This document shows positions 1-9,636 of a stretch of DNA of 64,000 nucleotides, one piece after another. Numbering within the stretch: position 1 is the stretch's first letter; each line of letters begins with the position of its first letter. A model generated the notes under the pieces. It saw nothing but the letters and a program-made list of their open reading frames with translations, was not told the DNA's origin and made no database searches. The position numbers were made by a program, and so were the translations under genes. Source of the DNA: Debaryomyces hansenii CBS767 (taxonomy: Eukaryota; Ascomycota; Pichiomycetes; Serinales; Debaryomycetaceae); NCBI RefSeq assembly GCF_000006445.2, contig NC_006047.2:1674001-1738000 (forward strand). Direction: 5' to 3'.

Positions 1-2604
1 GTCATCATTAGTATATTCATCTCTTCTAATTGAATCAGTACTTCGTATTAATTCGTCGTCGTCGTCGTCGTCGTCAGCAACAGGAATGAGATCTGAAAAG
101 TCGTACTTATATTCTTCGGAACTCGAATCGTCTTTCATAGAATTGAATTCAATATCCGGCTGCTGGTTAATTAAATCATCTGCCCACCCTTCAGTTCCAA
201 TTTCCTGTATTAATCCATCAGGGTCAACTATATTTTCATTATCTTGATTGGAGGCTATCATTAATGAATCAAGTAGCTCAACTTTATCCCCCATTAAGTA
301 TCTTAAACATGGTTCTAAACAAAATTTTTGGTATTTATTAGTGTAAAAATGAGATATTTCGTTTAAAGATTTTAGCATCACATTTCTTAAATCTAATGTT
401 AGTTCATGTGTTTCTTCTATTTTGAATTTTATCAAATTAGCCTTTTGCAATTTCGCTAATTTTTTAGAAGGGATCCCTTCAATGTTTTCTGTTTCTTCAA
501 GGTAAGGATATGACTTGGGAAAAATTATTTCAATTCGTATAAATATAAGCTTTTGTTCGGGACTAACTTCATCATTTGTTTGAATAGTTGTACTGTTAGC
601 AATATTATTAGACATATTCTCTACGTCATTTTCTTCAACATTACTTGCTAAATTATTGCTGATGGACGAAGTATTAGCATTAATAATATTAGCAGCACTA
701 TTACTATCCAATGCATTATTATTGATATTTTTAGTGGTATTATTAGAAGTATTTACATTAGCAGCAGTACTGACATTAGCATCATTAGAGTTGTCATTAT
801 CATTATTGTTTGTCATTCCTTTAGTAGTCGCAATGCTATCTTCTAGTGTTACTGATTCAGAGACACTAGATTTTGCAGGGTCCTTGGTGGTGGTCTTATC
901 CGCTGCATTGTCGATTTCATTATTACTTGGTTCTTCCGTTTTATCGGAATTTGAAGTACTAGATTTATCAGTCTTAATATTTTCCACATAGGGAGCAGGC
1001 CCTTTTAAACTAATGACCAATTCTCCTGTAGAGACAGAGATTTTCTCAAAACGGACTTTAGGAAATTTATGCCCAACAATTGTTACTTCTTCTCCCAAAT
1101 TCGAAGGCCCATCTTCGTCAATAGTTGTATTGATATTCTGATCTTTACCATTAGCTCTTCCTGTACGGCCAATACGAACCCCAGAGATCCAATCAAGATG
1201 ATTCAATTGTGATGAATCGCCACTTTGTTTATGATTTTGAGCTATCTGATACAGTGCTAATGACGATAACATATCCCCTTGGTTATCACGTTTTAAATTA
1301 GCTATAGTTGTAGGAGGTTCCATACAATACGATTCATATTTATAGAATGACTTCTTCTTTTCGTCAAAATAACCTTTACCGGGTGATTGTGCCTTTGGTG
1401 ATTCTTCTGGATCCAGCTCTTCGTTAGAGAAAGCACCAAGGATTTTTTGATACGATGGGTTATAATTAACCTTTTTATATAAATCTTCATCATGAGGCCA
1501 CAATTTTAAATCAAAGTCTTTCGACGACCATGTAACTAATTGGTAATCTTTCCATTTATGTTTACTATCAAAGAATTCATAAGACTCATGTCTAGTCCTC
1601 CATAAAAAATCTTTCATGGCACCATTATGGCCTTTAAACGTATAAATATCATCGGCATTAATTTCTTGCGTCTTCCCCGTTTCAATAGCCATTTGATGCG
1701 CCGATTCATAGTCTATTATGTGAATTGCATCCTGTCCTCCAATTAATGGCATAATTCCACATGTCTTTGTTCTACCAAATGGCAAATTCCTTGCTCTAGC
1801 AACAGGGTAATCCGCATTCATAACAACAGTTGGTCGGACACTATTTGTTTTGTTATTTTCATTAGCAAAGTAGTTGAAATCCTTTGAGAAATCACCAGGT
1901 CCATTGCTTTCCAAATTCCAGCACTTAACCTTTTTATCATTCGAACAAGTTATAATGTTAGATAAACCATTGCTAAAATCGAGACCATTGATTTTTCCTT
2001 CATGTGCCTTATTAACTTTTAAAACCGGTAATGCACCTTTTCTAGAATCCCATATATAGAAGGAATTATCGTGACTCGAGGCAATTTCGTACTGATTCTT
2101 GTGGTTCCATTTGACTTGGGTGGCACCTGCTCTCCATTCGGCCCACCGTGCAACAGGCTTTCTTGGAGTTCTCATATCCCAACTTAATATAAATGAATCA
2201 ATAGAACAGGTGGCTAATATTTCCGGGTCCCATGGATTGAAATTGATATCTGTGATTGCTCTAGTATGCTCATGTAATACATTTGAGATAGCATTATCTG
2301 ATGGTCTTGCTAAATCCCATAATAGAGCCTTCTGATTTGAAGTTGATATGCACCACGAAGGCTTCACTCCATGGTGAGGCGACCATTGAACATCTGCAAC
2401 CTCCCATGAAGTGATATGATGAAGCCACCGTGGAGTTGTAAATGGATCATCTAAATCAATAATAAAAAGTCCCCGTCTTCCAGCTAATACAGCATCTCTA
2501 CCGTTAGGCGATAATGACATTGCCCCCACAGCACCGTCAACACGCAACAGTAGCGAATTGCCAAATGTTATAGAGTCATACGGGTCTTGCAAATTGTCTG
2601 TCAT
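1..2604 (-). CDS. MTC5: SEA complex subunit Mtc5 (WDR59-like), partial
   Basis: WD40 plus RWD protein, the yeast counterpart of WDR59 in the SEACAT/GATOR2 part of the SEA complex, which acts at the vacuole upstream of TORC1. The ATG at 2604 is the first in frame. About 868 residues lie in the window. The first ~400 residues read as WD repeats (for example 'ILATCSIDSFILSWDMRTPR', 'IITCSNDKKVKCWNLE'). An RWD fold starts near residue 500 and resumes near 681 with 'RIEIIFPKSYPYLEE'. Between them is a long Asn/Thr/Ser-rich insertion. An acidic run of Asp codons (GTC repeats on the + strand, positions 55-80) lies near residue 845. The C-terminal RING expected for the family lies beyond the left edge. 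It is divergent from TAF10, with a shared promoter of 171 bp. Identification rests on domain order. Confidence 0.85.
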   Translation of the reverse strand, partial: MTDNLQDPYDSITFGNSLLLRVDGAVGAMSLSPNGRDAVLAGRRGLFIIDLDDPFTTPRWLHHITSWEVADVQWSPHHGVKPSWCISTSNQKALLWDLARPSDNAISNVLHEHTRAITDINFNPWDPEILATCSIDSFILSWDMRTPRKPVARWAEWRAGATQVKWNHKNQYEIASSHDNSFYIWDSRKGALPVLKVNKAHEGKINGLDFSNGLSNIITCSNDKKVKCWNLESNGPGDFSKDFNYFANENNKTNSVRPTVVMNADYPVARARNLPFGRTKTCGIMPLIGGQDAIHIIDYESAHQMAIETGKTQEINADDIYTFKGHNGAMKDFLWRTRHESYEFFDSKHKWKDYQLVTWSSKDFDLKLWPHDEDLYKKVNYNPSYQKILGAFSNEELDPEESPKAQSPGKGYFDEKKKSFYKYESYCMEPPTTIANLKRDNQGDMLSSLALYQIAQNHKQSGDSSQLNHLDWISGVRIGRTGRANGKDQNINTTIDEDGPSNLGEEVTIVGHKFPKVRFEKISVSTGELVISLKGPAPYVENIKTDKSSTSNSDKTEEPSNNEIDNAADKTTTKDPAKSSVSESVTLEDSIATTKGMTNNNDNDNSNDANVSTAANVNTSNNTTKNINNNALDSNSAANIINANTSSISNNLASNVEENDVENMSNNIANSTTIQTNDEVSPEQKLIFIRIEIIFPKSYPYLEETENIEGIPSKKLAKLQKANLIKFKIEETHELTLDLRNVMLKSLNEISHFYTNKYQKFCLEPCLRYLMGDKVELLDSLMIASNQDNENIVDPDGLIQEIGTEGWADDLINQQPDIEFNSMKDDSSSEEYKYDFSDLIPVADDDDDDDELIRSTDSIRRDEYTNDD

Positions 2605-2775
2605 TTCATCAGTTATCCCGTACGACAATGCTATAGCTTCTAATCGTATGCTAATGATTATACTGTATTATTTTGAAAATTGATAATGTCGCGCAGATAA
2701 TGAAATTAAATGAACTTCAATAAAGAAAGCCATCAAACTTTCATTAGAGTTGTATATTATAAATAAAGAATAGTT

Positions 2776-3447
2776 ATGAGTCAGAATATATCAAATGAAG
2801 AAGGTATTAGTAGACCTATTGAGGATGATGAGTTGGAGGATGAATTTAATGATAATGTGGACGAACAACCAGGACAATCCGAATCAAACAATATAGCTTC
2901 CTCAGAAGCACCAACACAGAATACACTTCCAACTGCCACAGCTGCTATGCCAGACTTACCAGAGCTTTCAAGAAAGGATAAGAGCTTGAAAGAAGTACTT
3001 GACTTAATGGATGGTGAATTTGCTCCAATTATACCCGATGCAGTTACCGATTACTACTTAGCCAAAAACGGATTTGAGACATCAGACGTAAAAATTAAAA
3101 GATTGTTAGCGTTAGCTACTCAAAAATTCATTCTGGATGTTGCCCAGGATGCATACGAATATTCACGTATAAGAAATTCATCGTCAGTTTACAATTCTGC
3201 CAACCCACAAGTAAGAGCTAAGCAATTAATACAAGGCCAGCAATATGCTAATCAACAACTGATTACTGGTTCTGTTGGTGGGTCTGGTTCTGGTGTAGAA
3301 GGTCAGGGTGATCAGCAACAACCACTGCAACACACAGGTAGTAATGCAGGTAATCAACAAGGCAAAATAGTATTGACCATGGAGGATTTGAGCAGCGCAT
3401 TGAATGAATACGGATTAAATACCTCTAGACCAGACTTTTATCGATAA
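2776..3447 (+). CDS. TAF10: TFIID/SAGA subunit Taf10
   Basis: Histone-fold TBP-associated factor shared by TFIID and SAGA, which pairs with Taf3/Taf8 or Spt7 in the nucleus. 223 residues, close to the S. cerevisiae length. The first ~70 residues are acidic and Asn/Ser/Pro-rich. The conserved histone fold begins near residue 75 with '[19 protein letters not shown]' and continues through '[14 protein letters not shown]' and '[16 protein letters not shown]', which are hallmark Taf10 segments. A Gly/Gln linker (about 155-195) separates the fold from a short C-terminal helix. The start ATG follows an AT-rich leader. It is divergent from MTC5. Identification is firm. Confidence 0.93.
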   Translation: MSQNISNEEGISRPIEDDELEDEFNDNVDEQPGQSESNNIASSEAPTQNTLPTATAAMPDLPELSRKDKSLKEVLDLMDGEFAPIIPDAVTDYYLAKNGFETSDVKIKRLLALATQKFILDVAQDAYEYSRIRNSSSVYNSANPQVRAKQLIQGQQYANQQLITGSVGGSGSGVEGQGDQQQPLQHTGSNAGNQQGKIVLTMEDLSSALNEYGLNTSRPDFYR

Positions 3448-3665
3448 TTGGATGCGGTATATACATCTATATATTATGATGCTATAGTTATACATTTTAA
3501 GTGAATGATACAATTTATGATGACCTCTACTTTATCATATTTTTGAAAAAAGTAGGTTTAGCTATTCCTCTCATTATGCTTGTTACATGGCCAAATGACC
3601 CTAGCTTTCGTCTTATTGTTTCTATCTGAACTATCTCTGAATCATTACAAAAAAAAAGAAAATAA

Positions 3666-3747
3666 CGACAGCTGCAGGATTCGAACCTGCGCGGGCAAAG
3701 CCCAAAAGATTTCTAATCTTTCTCCTTAACCACTCGGACAAGCTGCC
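3666..3747 (-). tRNA. tRNA-Ser (anticodon AGA)
   Basis: 82-nt type II tRNA without intron. Acceptor GGCAGCT pairs with AGCTGTC, with discriminator G. The anticodon stem AAAGA/TCTTT carries loop TTAGAAA, giving AGA. The variable arm is long (GGGC...GCCC) and the B box is GGTTCGAATCC. An A-run at 3651-3659 serves as a poly-T Pol III terminator on this strand. The sequence closely matches the S. cerevisiae Ser-AGA gene. Confidence 0.97.
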
Positions 3748-4348
3748 TAACTCTGAGAAATGATAGAGAACATACTTCTCTATATAGATACTTTGCAATA
3801 GATATTATATTGGAATATCCATGAGTGTTGTATGGTAGAAAACTATAAATAGCAATCAGAATCCCTAAAAGCCACATAAAATCACACTGAGATTGGTTAT
3901 CAGCCCATCTTTTATTTTTAATGGAACTAAATAGAGAATAATTCGTTAGTTTTTAGCCCATTAGTTAAGATTCAAGATTTTATTCCATTCAGCCGGGACG
4001 TTAAATATGCTAGGTAATAGAAAGTACCCTGTTTGATTAAGTTTTAAGCATGGATTCACATTTATGAAATAATAAAGAAAAATTCTAACAAATGCAAACC
4101 AATAGTAAAACGAAAAGTTTGGTTTGCATCTTGAAAAAGCTACGAATTTAAGATACGTAAACAAACAACAAGGTAAGTTGAAATTTTTCATTTATAAAGA
4201 GCAGTTAATATTATTAAAAAGCTACTATAAACAGTTATTTAGGATTCAGGAGCTACGAAAATTAGCCGAACAACTATCAAATTAAGTTTCATCCAATAGA
4301 GTGCCAATAATAAGAACTCTAAGTTAAAATTAGACATAGCATAAAATC
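3748..4348. other. Gene-poor intergenic region with an inverted repeat
   Basis: AT-rich spacer between tRNA-Ser and the 3' end of the DUF2470 gene. The only long open frame (76 codons, minus, 3961-4191) has no recognisable protein character. The one structured element seen is the 11-bp inverted repeat at 4092-4129. Confidence 0.5.
4092..4129. repeat. Perfect 11-bp inverted repeat
   Basis: ATGCAAACCAA (4092-4102) and TTGGTTTGCAT (4119-4129) are exact reverse complements, separated by 16 nt. The repeat lies about 220 nt beyond the stop of the DUF2470 gene. It could be a transcript 3'-end hairpin or a chance dyad. Confidence 0.6.
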
Positions 4349-5035
4349 TTATTTATCGTCAACTAAGGTCTTGAATCTAGTGTACGAGAATACACCTTCA
4401 AAGAATGTCATGAAACACCAAATAATTTTTTTAGATGTAGGCAACCTGTACTTGATAGTCATTGGAATGATAAGAAGTAAAATTTCTCCTAAATGAGCGG
4501 CATACAAAGAATAGAAAATGAGCGCAATATGCTTTTCAACAAATCTTAATCCTTTAAATGCTGCAGTAGGTAAAAAAGTAATTAGTTTTGAAGCAATTGG
4601 ATCTACTTCAAAAGATTCTTTTAAACTTTGCATATCATACATTCCTAACGACAAGAAACCAAAAATAAGATACCAAACTATGGCCTGACGTGGATAGAGA
4701 ACTTTCGAAATTTGCTGGTGTGAATAGCCTTGCTTAGCAGCAGCATATTTCGCCATAGAAACCAACTTTCCTTTGACATCTTTCAAACTAGTTACTTTCT
4801 TATTTTCTGGTTCAGTTGCTGATTCCCAATCAATCGACAATGTTTGTGGAGATTTTGATTTAGTCGTATCGTAGACGATAACTAATTTTGTTTCGTTAAC
4901 ATCCACCATGTGAACAGATGGTTTGATGATGTCACTGGCCTTAATGTTTCCATAAACAACAACATAATCTATAACGGCCAATTGGTGGTCCTTGTTCATA
5001 TGCTTAATAATTCTTTGTTTTATTTCTTGCAGCAT
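4349..5035 (-). CDS. DUF2470-domain integral membrane protein
   Basis: 228-residue protein of a fungal family of unknown function. The N-terminal part (about 5-90) starts 'IKQRIIKHMNKDHQLAVIDY', typical of the DUF2470 fold, which is related to heme-utilisation and flavin-binding split-barrel proteins. The C-terminal half (about 115-220) is hydrophobic with three or four likely membrane segments ('AIVWYLIFGFLSLGMY', 'IALIFYSLYAAHLGEILLL', 'IIWCFMTFFEGVFSYTRF'), resembling the DUF4499 membrane region often fused to DUF2470 in fungi. The ATG at 5035 is the first in frame. I infer an endomembrane protein. The function is unknown and I know no S. cerevisiae counterpart. Confidence 0.75.
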   Translation of the reverse strand: MLQEIKQRIIKHMNKDHQLAVIDYVVVYGNIKASDIIKPSVHMVDVNETKLVIVYDTTKSKSPQTLSIDWESATEPENKKVTSLKDVKGKLVSMAKYAAAKQGYSHQQISKVLYPRQAIVWYLIFGFLSLGMYDMQSLKESFEVDPIASKLITFLPTAAFKGLRFVEKHIALIFYSLYAAHLGEILLLIIPMTIKYRLPTSKKIIWCFMTFFEGVFSYTRFKTLVDDK

Positions 5036-5487
5036 TTCTAATTACAGATGTTGGTGTATTTATTATAAATAAATATAATTTCGATCGTTTTTGAAATTGT
5101 TCAATTGGAATATTTATGCGCGAGGTCCGGATATAAATTAAAACTGATTTCTTCTAACAACCTTATACTACATAGTCGTATTCTTCTACTATTCAAGAAG
5201 AAATTAATGTTCTGAGATCTGTTACATGAGTGTTGTAAGTCAATACAGTATTTATTTAAAAATAATATAATTTTAAATTATTATTACAATTTTAATAGAA
5301 AATTGATGCAATTGCGAAATATTAGAGATACATTCAATTTACGTCTCACTTTAATTTTTAATTAAAAAATCATTATAAAATACAAATAAGTTGTTTAGTA
5401 AGAAAACAACCATTATAACCTATATGACATGAAAGATAAGAAATAAAACATTAGTAATCTAATGTCAAAAGAATAAAAAAAAGAAAC
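5036..5487. other. AT-rich intergenic region
   Basis: Holds the upstream region of the DUF2470 gene and the 3' flank of tRNA-Val, whose Pol III terminator is the A-run at 5475-5482. A GCGCGAGG element sits near 5117. No gene or other structure is seen. Confidence 0.5.
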
Positions 5488-5561
5488 TGATTTCGCCCAG
5501 GATCGAACTGGGGACGTTCTGCGTGTTAAGCAGATGCCATAACCAACTAGACCACGAAACC
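5488..5561 (-). tRNA. tRNA-Val (anticodon AAC)
   Basis: 74-nt intronless tRNA: acceptor GGTTTCG pairs with CGAAATC, discriminator A. The anticodon arm CTGCTTAACACGCAG gives AAC, and the B box is AGTTCGATCC. It is nearly identical to the S. cerevisiae Val-AAC gene. Confidence 0.97.
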
Positions 5562-5706
5562 ATTTCTGAAAATTATATTTTTGGAAGTATTTATGAGATG
5601 AGTTGTCGCAAGCTTTGAAAATTAATATATATTAACAATACCTAAATTATTCATACCAAAATTAACCAATTAATACTATAGTACAGTTTTTTTTTGAGTT
5701 GAATAC

Positions 5707-6402
5707 CTATATTAAATCCATTAATAAAGCTCTTACCGTTTTCAAAAACTTCACGAATTCTCTATGATGGTTAAACTCATTTTCAAGTAATGTAATAATA
5801 TCTGGAGCTAACGGTGGGAAAGAATCACCTACCTTGAACAATTCTCCACCAACTAACAACTCGCACCACACTTCTTTATCTAGGTCGTTTGGATCAATAT
5901 TACTAAAGACGAATTTTAACGAATCTTGACCGATAACTTCGATCTTAAGCCCCAAATGCTGTTCGTACTTAAGCAATTCTGGATAGTCCTTTCGTAATTG
6001 TTCAGCTAAGTTATTCAGAGATTTTTCTAAGCTATCCGTTGTTGTTTGTACTTGACTGCTCAAGTTGTCTATTTCTGTTTGTAATTCGTCCTTCTCATCT
6101 AATAAGCTATCCTGTTTCCTTGCTAACTCATCTACTTTTAGCTGTTGCATCTGCAAATCTTCCATGGTTCGTTTTATGGTATCTTTCACCTTTATTTCTT
6201 TCTGCTTCAATCCTTCTATATCTGATTGTAACTGGGTTTCTTGGTTTTTTAATTCGTTCACTTTCACATAATGAAGCTGTTTATCGTTAATTATAGCTGA
6301 CCTCTTTTGTGTTAATGCTGTATCGAACTTAGCAGAAAAGTCATTCATCAATGATTGTAAGGATTCAAACTCATCTATAGGTGATTTATTAGCAGTAGAC
6401 AT
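5707..6402 (-). CDS. SPC25: Kinetochore protein Spc25 (Ndc80 complex)
   Basis: 231 residues; pairs with Spc24 at the centromere-proximal end of the Ndc80 complex, which links kinetochores to microtubules. Residues about 45-135 form a heptad-rich coiled coil ('LQSDIEGLKQKEIKVKDTI', 'LARKQDSLLDEKDELQTEI'). The C-terminal globular RWD-like domain (about 140-231) contains the conserved 'YEQHLGLKIEVIGQDSLKF' and ends 'FLKTVRALLMDLI'. Length matches the family. The ATG at 6402 is the first in frame. It is divergent from ISC1 with a 132-bp shared promoter containing an ACTCGCGA motif. Confidence 0.93.
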   Translation of the reverse strand: MSTANKSPIDEFESLQSLMNDFSAKFDTALTQKRSAIINDKQLHYVKVNELKNQETQLQSDIEGLKQKEIKVKDTIKRTMEDLQMQQLKVDELARKQDSLLDEKDELQTEIDNLSSQVQTTTDSLEKSLNNLAEQLRKDYPELLKYEQHLGLKIEVIGQDSLKFVFSNIDPNDLDKEVWCELLVGGELFKVGDSFPPLAPDIITLLENEFNHHREFVKFLKTVRALLMDLI

Positions 6403-6534
6403 CTTTGTTTATGATTATTGAATAATACTACAAAAACTAGGTTGTATTTGTTTACGTTTCTGTTACTCGCGACTTGAAATAAAAAAAATCATAAATCAGT
6501 CTGTCTTATATATCGTCTTTTTTGTATTACAGAG

Positions 6535-7842
6535 ATGATAAGGAATATTAAAGGACCAGAAAATTCTGCTCCACATCCAATTAAGTTATTAACACTTAAC
6601 ACTTGGGGCTTAAAATTTGTTTCCAAATTACGGAAAGAAAGATTGGAAGCTATAGGTGATAGATTAAGTAAACCGACTTCGCTTGATGAAGATTATGATA
6701 TAGTAGCCTTACAGGAAGTATGGTGCGAAGAGGATTGGCTTTATATAAGTAACAAATGCAGAGAGAGATATCCATATAGAAGAATATTTAAATCAGGAAT
6801 TGTTTCAGGGCCAGGACTAGCAATTTTATCAAAAATTCCTATAGAGTCAACCTTTCTATATAGATTTCCAATTAATGGAAGACCATCAGCATTCTTTAGA
6901 GGTGATTGGCTTGTAGGTAAGAGTATTGCAATCACATTGTTAAAGCCACATACAAATGATTCATTACCAATTGCTATTTTGAATTCACATATGCATGCTC
7001 CATATGCTCAGACCGGTGATGCAAGTTATTCCTGTCATAGGGCATGTCAGGCATGGGATTTTTCAAGATTTGTTAATATGTTAAGGAAGTCTGGATATGC
7101 AGTAATACAAGTAGGTGATTTAAACTCCAAACCTGGTTCGTTACCATATAAATTGTTCACAGTTGATGGAGGGTTGAGTGATTCATGGGAAATTTGTCAT
7201 AACAGTAAAAATAGTTCAATAATTGCACCGGAAGATATTGCGACTATGGATCCAAAAGAGCAAATACTAGTTGGGGGTATTACTTGTGATTCCCAATTAA
7301 ATACTTGGAGAGCACACAGAGAGAGATGGGAAGCATGTAGGTTGGACTATGCATTAATCGATTCTTACAATATCAAACCTATTAACGCGAGTGTCAAATT
7401 TACCGATATATTACCACCACCTTTGAATTGTTCTTACTCTGACCACTTTGCGTATAGTACAGAATTGGTAATAGCTCTGAAAGTGGACTATCATTATAAC
7501 GAAAACTCTGAGAACAACAATGAAAAATTGAAGGTTTACCAAGAACTTCTTGAAGAAATTGGACGTTATCAAAAGTATACCATACCTTTTCAAGCAAATT
7601 GGAGAAAAATGCATTTCTTTTTATCCATTATCGTGGTAATCGCTATACACGTAGGAATAACATTTGCATCAGAGAAAAAGGCATGGTCGTCAGTCTTATT
7701 ACTTTTCTTAAGCACTGTTGTTGGAATAACAGGAGTCATCAATGGGATGATTTGGTATTTTGGAGTCAGGTCTGAACTGAGAGCTTTACAAGAAGTGGAA
7801 ATGGAAGTCGAAGATGTATATGCGTTGATTAAAGATGCATAG
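6535..7842 (+). CDS. ISC1: Inositol phosphosphingolipid phospholipase C Isc1
   Basis: 435-residue neutral-sphingomyelinase family enzyme that cleaves inositol phosphosphingolipids to ceramide at ER and mitochondrial membranes. Endonuclease/exonuclease/phosphatase-fold residues are visible: Asn22 in LNTWGLK, Glu61 in LQEVW, Asn150/His152 in ILNSHMHAPY, Asp195/Asn197 in GDLNSKPG and Asp303/His304 in SDHFAY. The P-loop-like stretch near 187-200, used for phosphatidylserine activation in this family, is present. Two hydrophobic segments (about 361-378 and 385-408) anchor the C-terminus, as in Isc1. The start is the first ATG after the AT-rich leader. Confidence 0.94.
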   Translation: MIRNIKGPENSAPHPIKLLTLNTWGLKFVSKLRKERLEAIGDRLSKPTSLDEDYDIVALQEVWCEEDWLYISNKCRERYPYRRIFKSGIVSGPGLAILSKIPIESTFLYRFPINGRPSAFFRGDWLVGKSIAITLLKPHTNDSLPIAILNSHMHAPYAQTGDASYSCHRACQAWDFSRFVNMLRKSGYAVIQVGDLNSKPGSLPYKLFTVDGGLSDSWEICHNSKNSSIIAPEDIATMDPKEQILVGGITCDSQLNTWRAHRERWEACRLDYALIDSYNIKPINASVKFTDILPPPLNCSYSDHFAYSTELVIALKVDYHYNENSENNNEKLKVYQELLEEIGRYQKYTIPFQANWRKMHFFLSIIVVIAIHVGITFASEKKAWSSVLLLFLSTVVGITGVINGMIWYFGVRSELRALQEVEMEVEDVYALIKDA

Positions 7843-7939
7843 ATTACTTAGTTTATAAATATACAAATATATAAAATATAGGATTAATCATTATATCTAA
7901 ATGAAGTATAATCTCTCAGAATGAAATCAAACAATAATA

Positions 7940-8047
7940 GGGCGTGTGGTCTAGTGGTATGATTCTCGCTTTGGGCGACAGTTTAGGAAACTAAATTGAT
8001 TACTACAAGCATGCGAGAGGCCCTGGGTTCAATTCCCAGCTCGCCCC
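7940..8047 (+). tRNA. tRNA-Pro (anticodon TGG) with 36-nt intron
   Basis: Mature 72-nt tRNA with acceptor GGGCGTG/CTCGCCC and discriminator C. The anticodon stem CTCGC/GCGAG carries anticodon TGG at 7972-7974. The intron (7976-8011) starts one base 3' of the anticodon, the normal position for endonuclease-spliced yeast tRNA introns. The B box is GGTTCAATTCC. A T-run at 8050-8055 is the Pol III terminator. The S. cerevisiae Pro-TGG gene is also intron-bearing. Confidence 0.97.
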
Positions 8048-8171
8048 ATTTTTTTATGCGTATTCTAAATACTGCAAAACCACAAATAAGCTAATACTAA
8101 AAGATAGATAAATGTGGTGACAGGATTCTTTCACAGATTACCAGACAAAATAAGCATAACTACATATCAGT

Positions 8172-8609
8172 ATGAAGAATTCCAATAATTCCAATAATAT
8201 AGAAAAATATGAAAGTCTACTCAAACCCAATTTGAGCATTGAGGAAGTACCAATATCTTTGGTACCAGATTCAGATATTGATCTCTCAGAGAGCCAGTTT
8301 CAATTACTAGACTTATTGCATATAGTTATTTTGATAATGACTATTATAATATTGATTATGGTGCTCAATATTCATGCAGCAGCAGCAGCACCTTGGAATA
8401 TCAACCAGTATGTATAATATGCGGGCCTATAATCCAAAATTTAGAATGATTTAATATATTATTAATTATCTGATTATATTTGTTATTTTGAACCCCAATT
8501 GGCTAACCAAAGTAGCGAAGATTCCGTTAATTTCATAGTTGCATACTTTCAATCGCTATCACCTTCTCAGAGGCTAGCCGTGATCAACTATTTATCGGCG
8601 AAGGTATAA
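8172..8609 (+). pseudogene. Possible two-exon orphan gene, or a gene relic
   Basis: The frame opening at ATG 8172 gives an 81-codon ORF: an Asn-rich acidic start, then a hydrophobic segment and a GCA repeat. A consensus donor GTATGT begins at 8408 inside it. A branch-like GCTAAC (8502-8507) and an acceptor TAG (ending 8515) follow. Splicing 8408-8515 keeps the frame and adds a protein-like tail ('EDSVNFIVAYFQSLSPSQ') ending at TAA 8607-8609. Against this, the +2 frame of 8285-8449 also looks coding (Asp/Tyr-rich, stop 8447-8449). So does a further short frame at 8639-8743. Either this is a small spliced membrane protein, or a degraded gene with frameshifts. I recognise no family. Confidence 0.3.
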
Positions 8610-9002
8610 TATTACCTAAATGTATAAGGTTGTAATTTATGTTTTTAGAATTATTACAATATGCATACTGTAAAAGAATTACTGCAGTCTACCTGTCTAG
8701 TTGTAGATTTCATGACTCATTAAATCCACACTTCGTTTCGTAAACATATACTTTTATAGATTGTCATATGTCCATATACAGTATACTTGAAACACTATTG
8801 TTAGCTGTTCATAAGTGCAGGTCTACGACAAACACACACAATACTTTGCATATTATAAACCTACTTCTATTAGTGATATCTCAGCACATTTATAGTCATA
8901 ATTGTCAGCCTCAGTAGCGACCTATTAGTCAGATTTAGTAGTTAGTATATAAATGTAAAGAATTACTTGAATCATTAGACTATGCTATGAATATTATGAA
9001 TA
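8610..9002. other. AT-rich region between two gene relics
   Basis: Contains a 34-codon frame at 8639-8743 that reads protein-like and may be a 3' piece of the preceding relic. A TATA-like TATATAAA (about 8947-8954) lies before the ATG at 9003. Nothing else is recognised. Confidence 0.35.
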
Positions 9003-9636
9003 ATGTCAAATATTGGATACAGAAAAAAGTCACTCGATTCTTCGAACACATCTACTTACTCTATAAGTAGTTCATTTAAATCGATCAAGTCTAAAACTTC
9101 GGAATTATTCAAGAAATCCGCTAACAATAATCCAAAGGAACGCCGAAAGGAGCCTAAAATGAACATGCTTGTGGTTACTGAGTATTTGTCACTTCGTTAA
9201 GGTATTTGTTTTAAGCATTATCTTTAATATATATCGTTCCTGGTGAGATTGGTATATTTAGAATAGATTCTATGATAATATACAATTAACTAGAATAGCT
9301 TTCCTGTAAGATTTTTGTTCAAAATGAGTATTTCCATTTGTATTTGTTTCTGTTAGCGATTGTAGGTTACATTAGCCGGTAATGCCATAATAAGTACATG
9401 TAATGCTTTAGGAAATCAATATGCGTTTGCTTAAGAAGCCACTGCACGAAAAATAATATAAGATTTTGATAGGGTAACGATTTTTAGCAGCAAAAAAAAG
9501 TACCCCAAATGTAGCAAACACATCAGGACTGGAATCCCAAAATCGTTTGAATATATTATCTAATGAATACAATGACAACCAATTAAATCAGAGAGACTTA
9601 GAAAAGCGTTGCAAGTCCTTTAATTCTTCTAAATAA
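9003..9636 (+). pseudogene. Decayed protein-coding gene, family unknown
   Basis: Starts with an intact 65-codon frame from ATG 9003, Ser/Lys-rich ('SSSFKSIKSKTSELFKKS') like the N-terminus of a basic yeast protein, and stops at 9198-9200. Downstream in another frame (9372-9461) is a protein-like stretch ('LAGNAIISTCNALGNQYAFA') interrupted by TAA at 9432 and 9459. It continues to an A8 run at 9492-9499, after which the reading frame changes by one. The frame from 9478 to TAA 9634-9636 gives an Asn-rich hydrophilic C-terminus ('LNILSNEYNDNQLNQRDLEK'). Two stops plus a homopolymer frameshift suggest one dead gene. An intron-containing live gene is less likely because of the two late stops. Confidence 0.4.

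Noticed and set aside
656..991. 111-codon hydrophobic + frame
   Set aside because: Antisense of the Asn/Thr-rich insertion of MTC5; also starts at a TTG.
3961..4191. 76-codon minus frame with hydrophobic residues
   Set aside because: Aromatic/hydrophobic composition typical of AT-rich non-coding DNA, no motifs.
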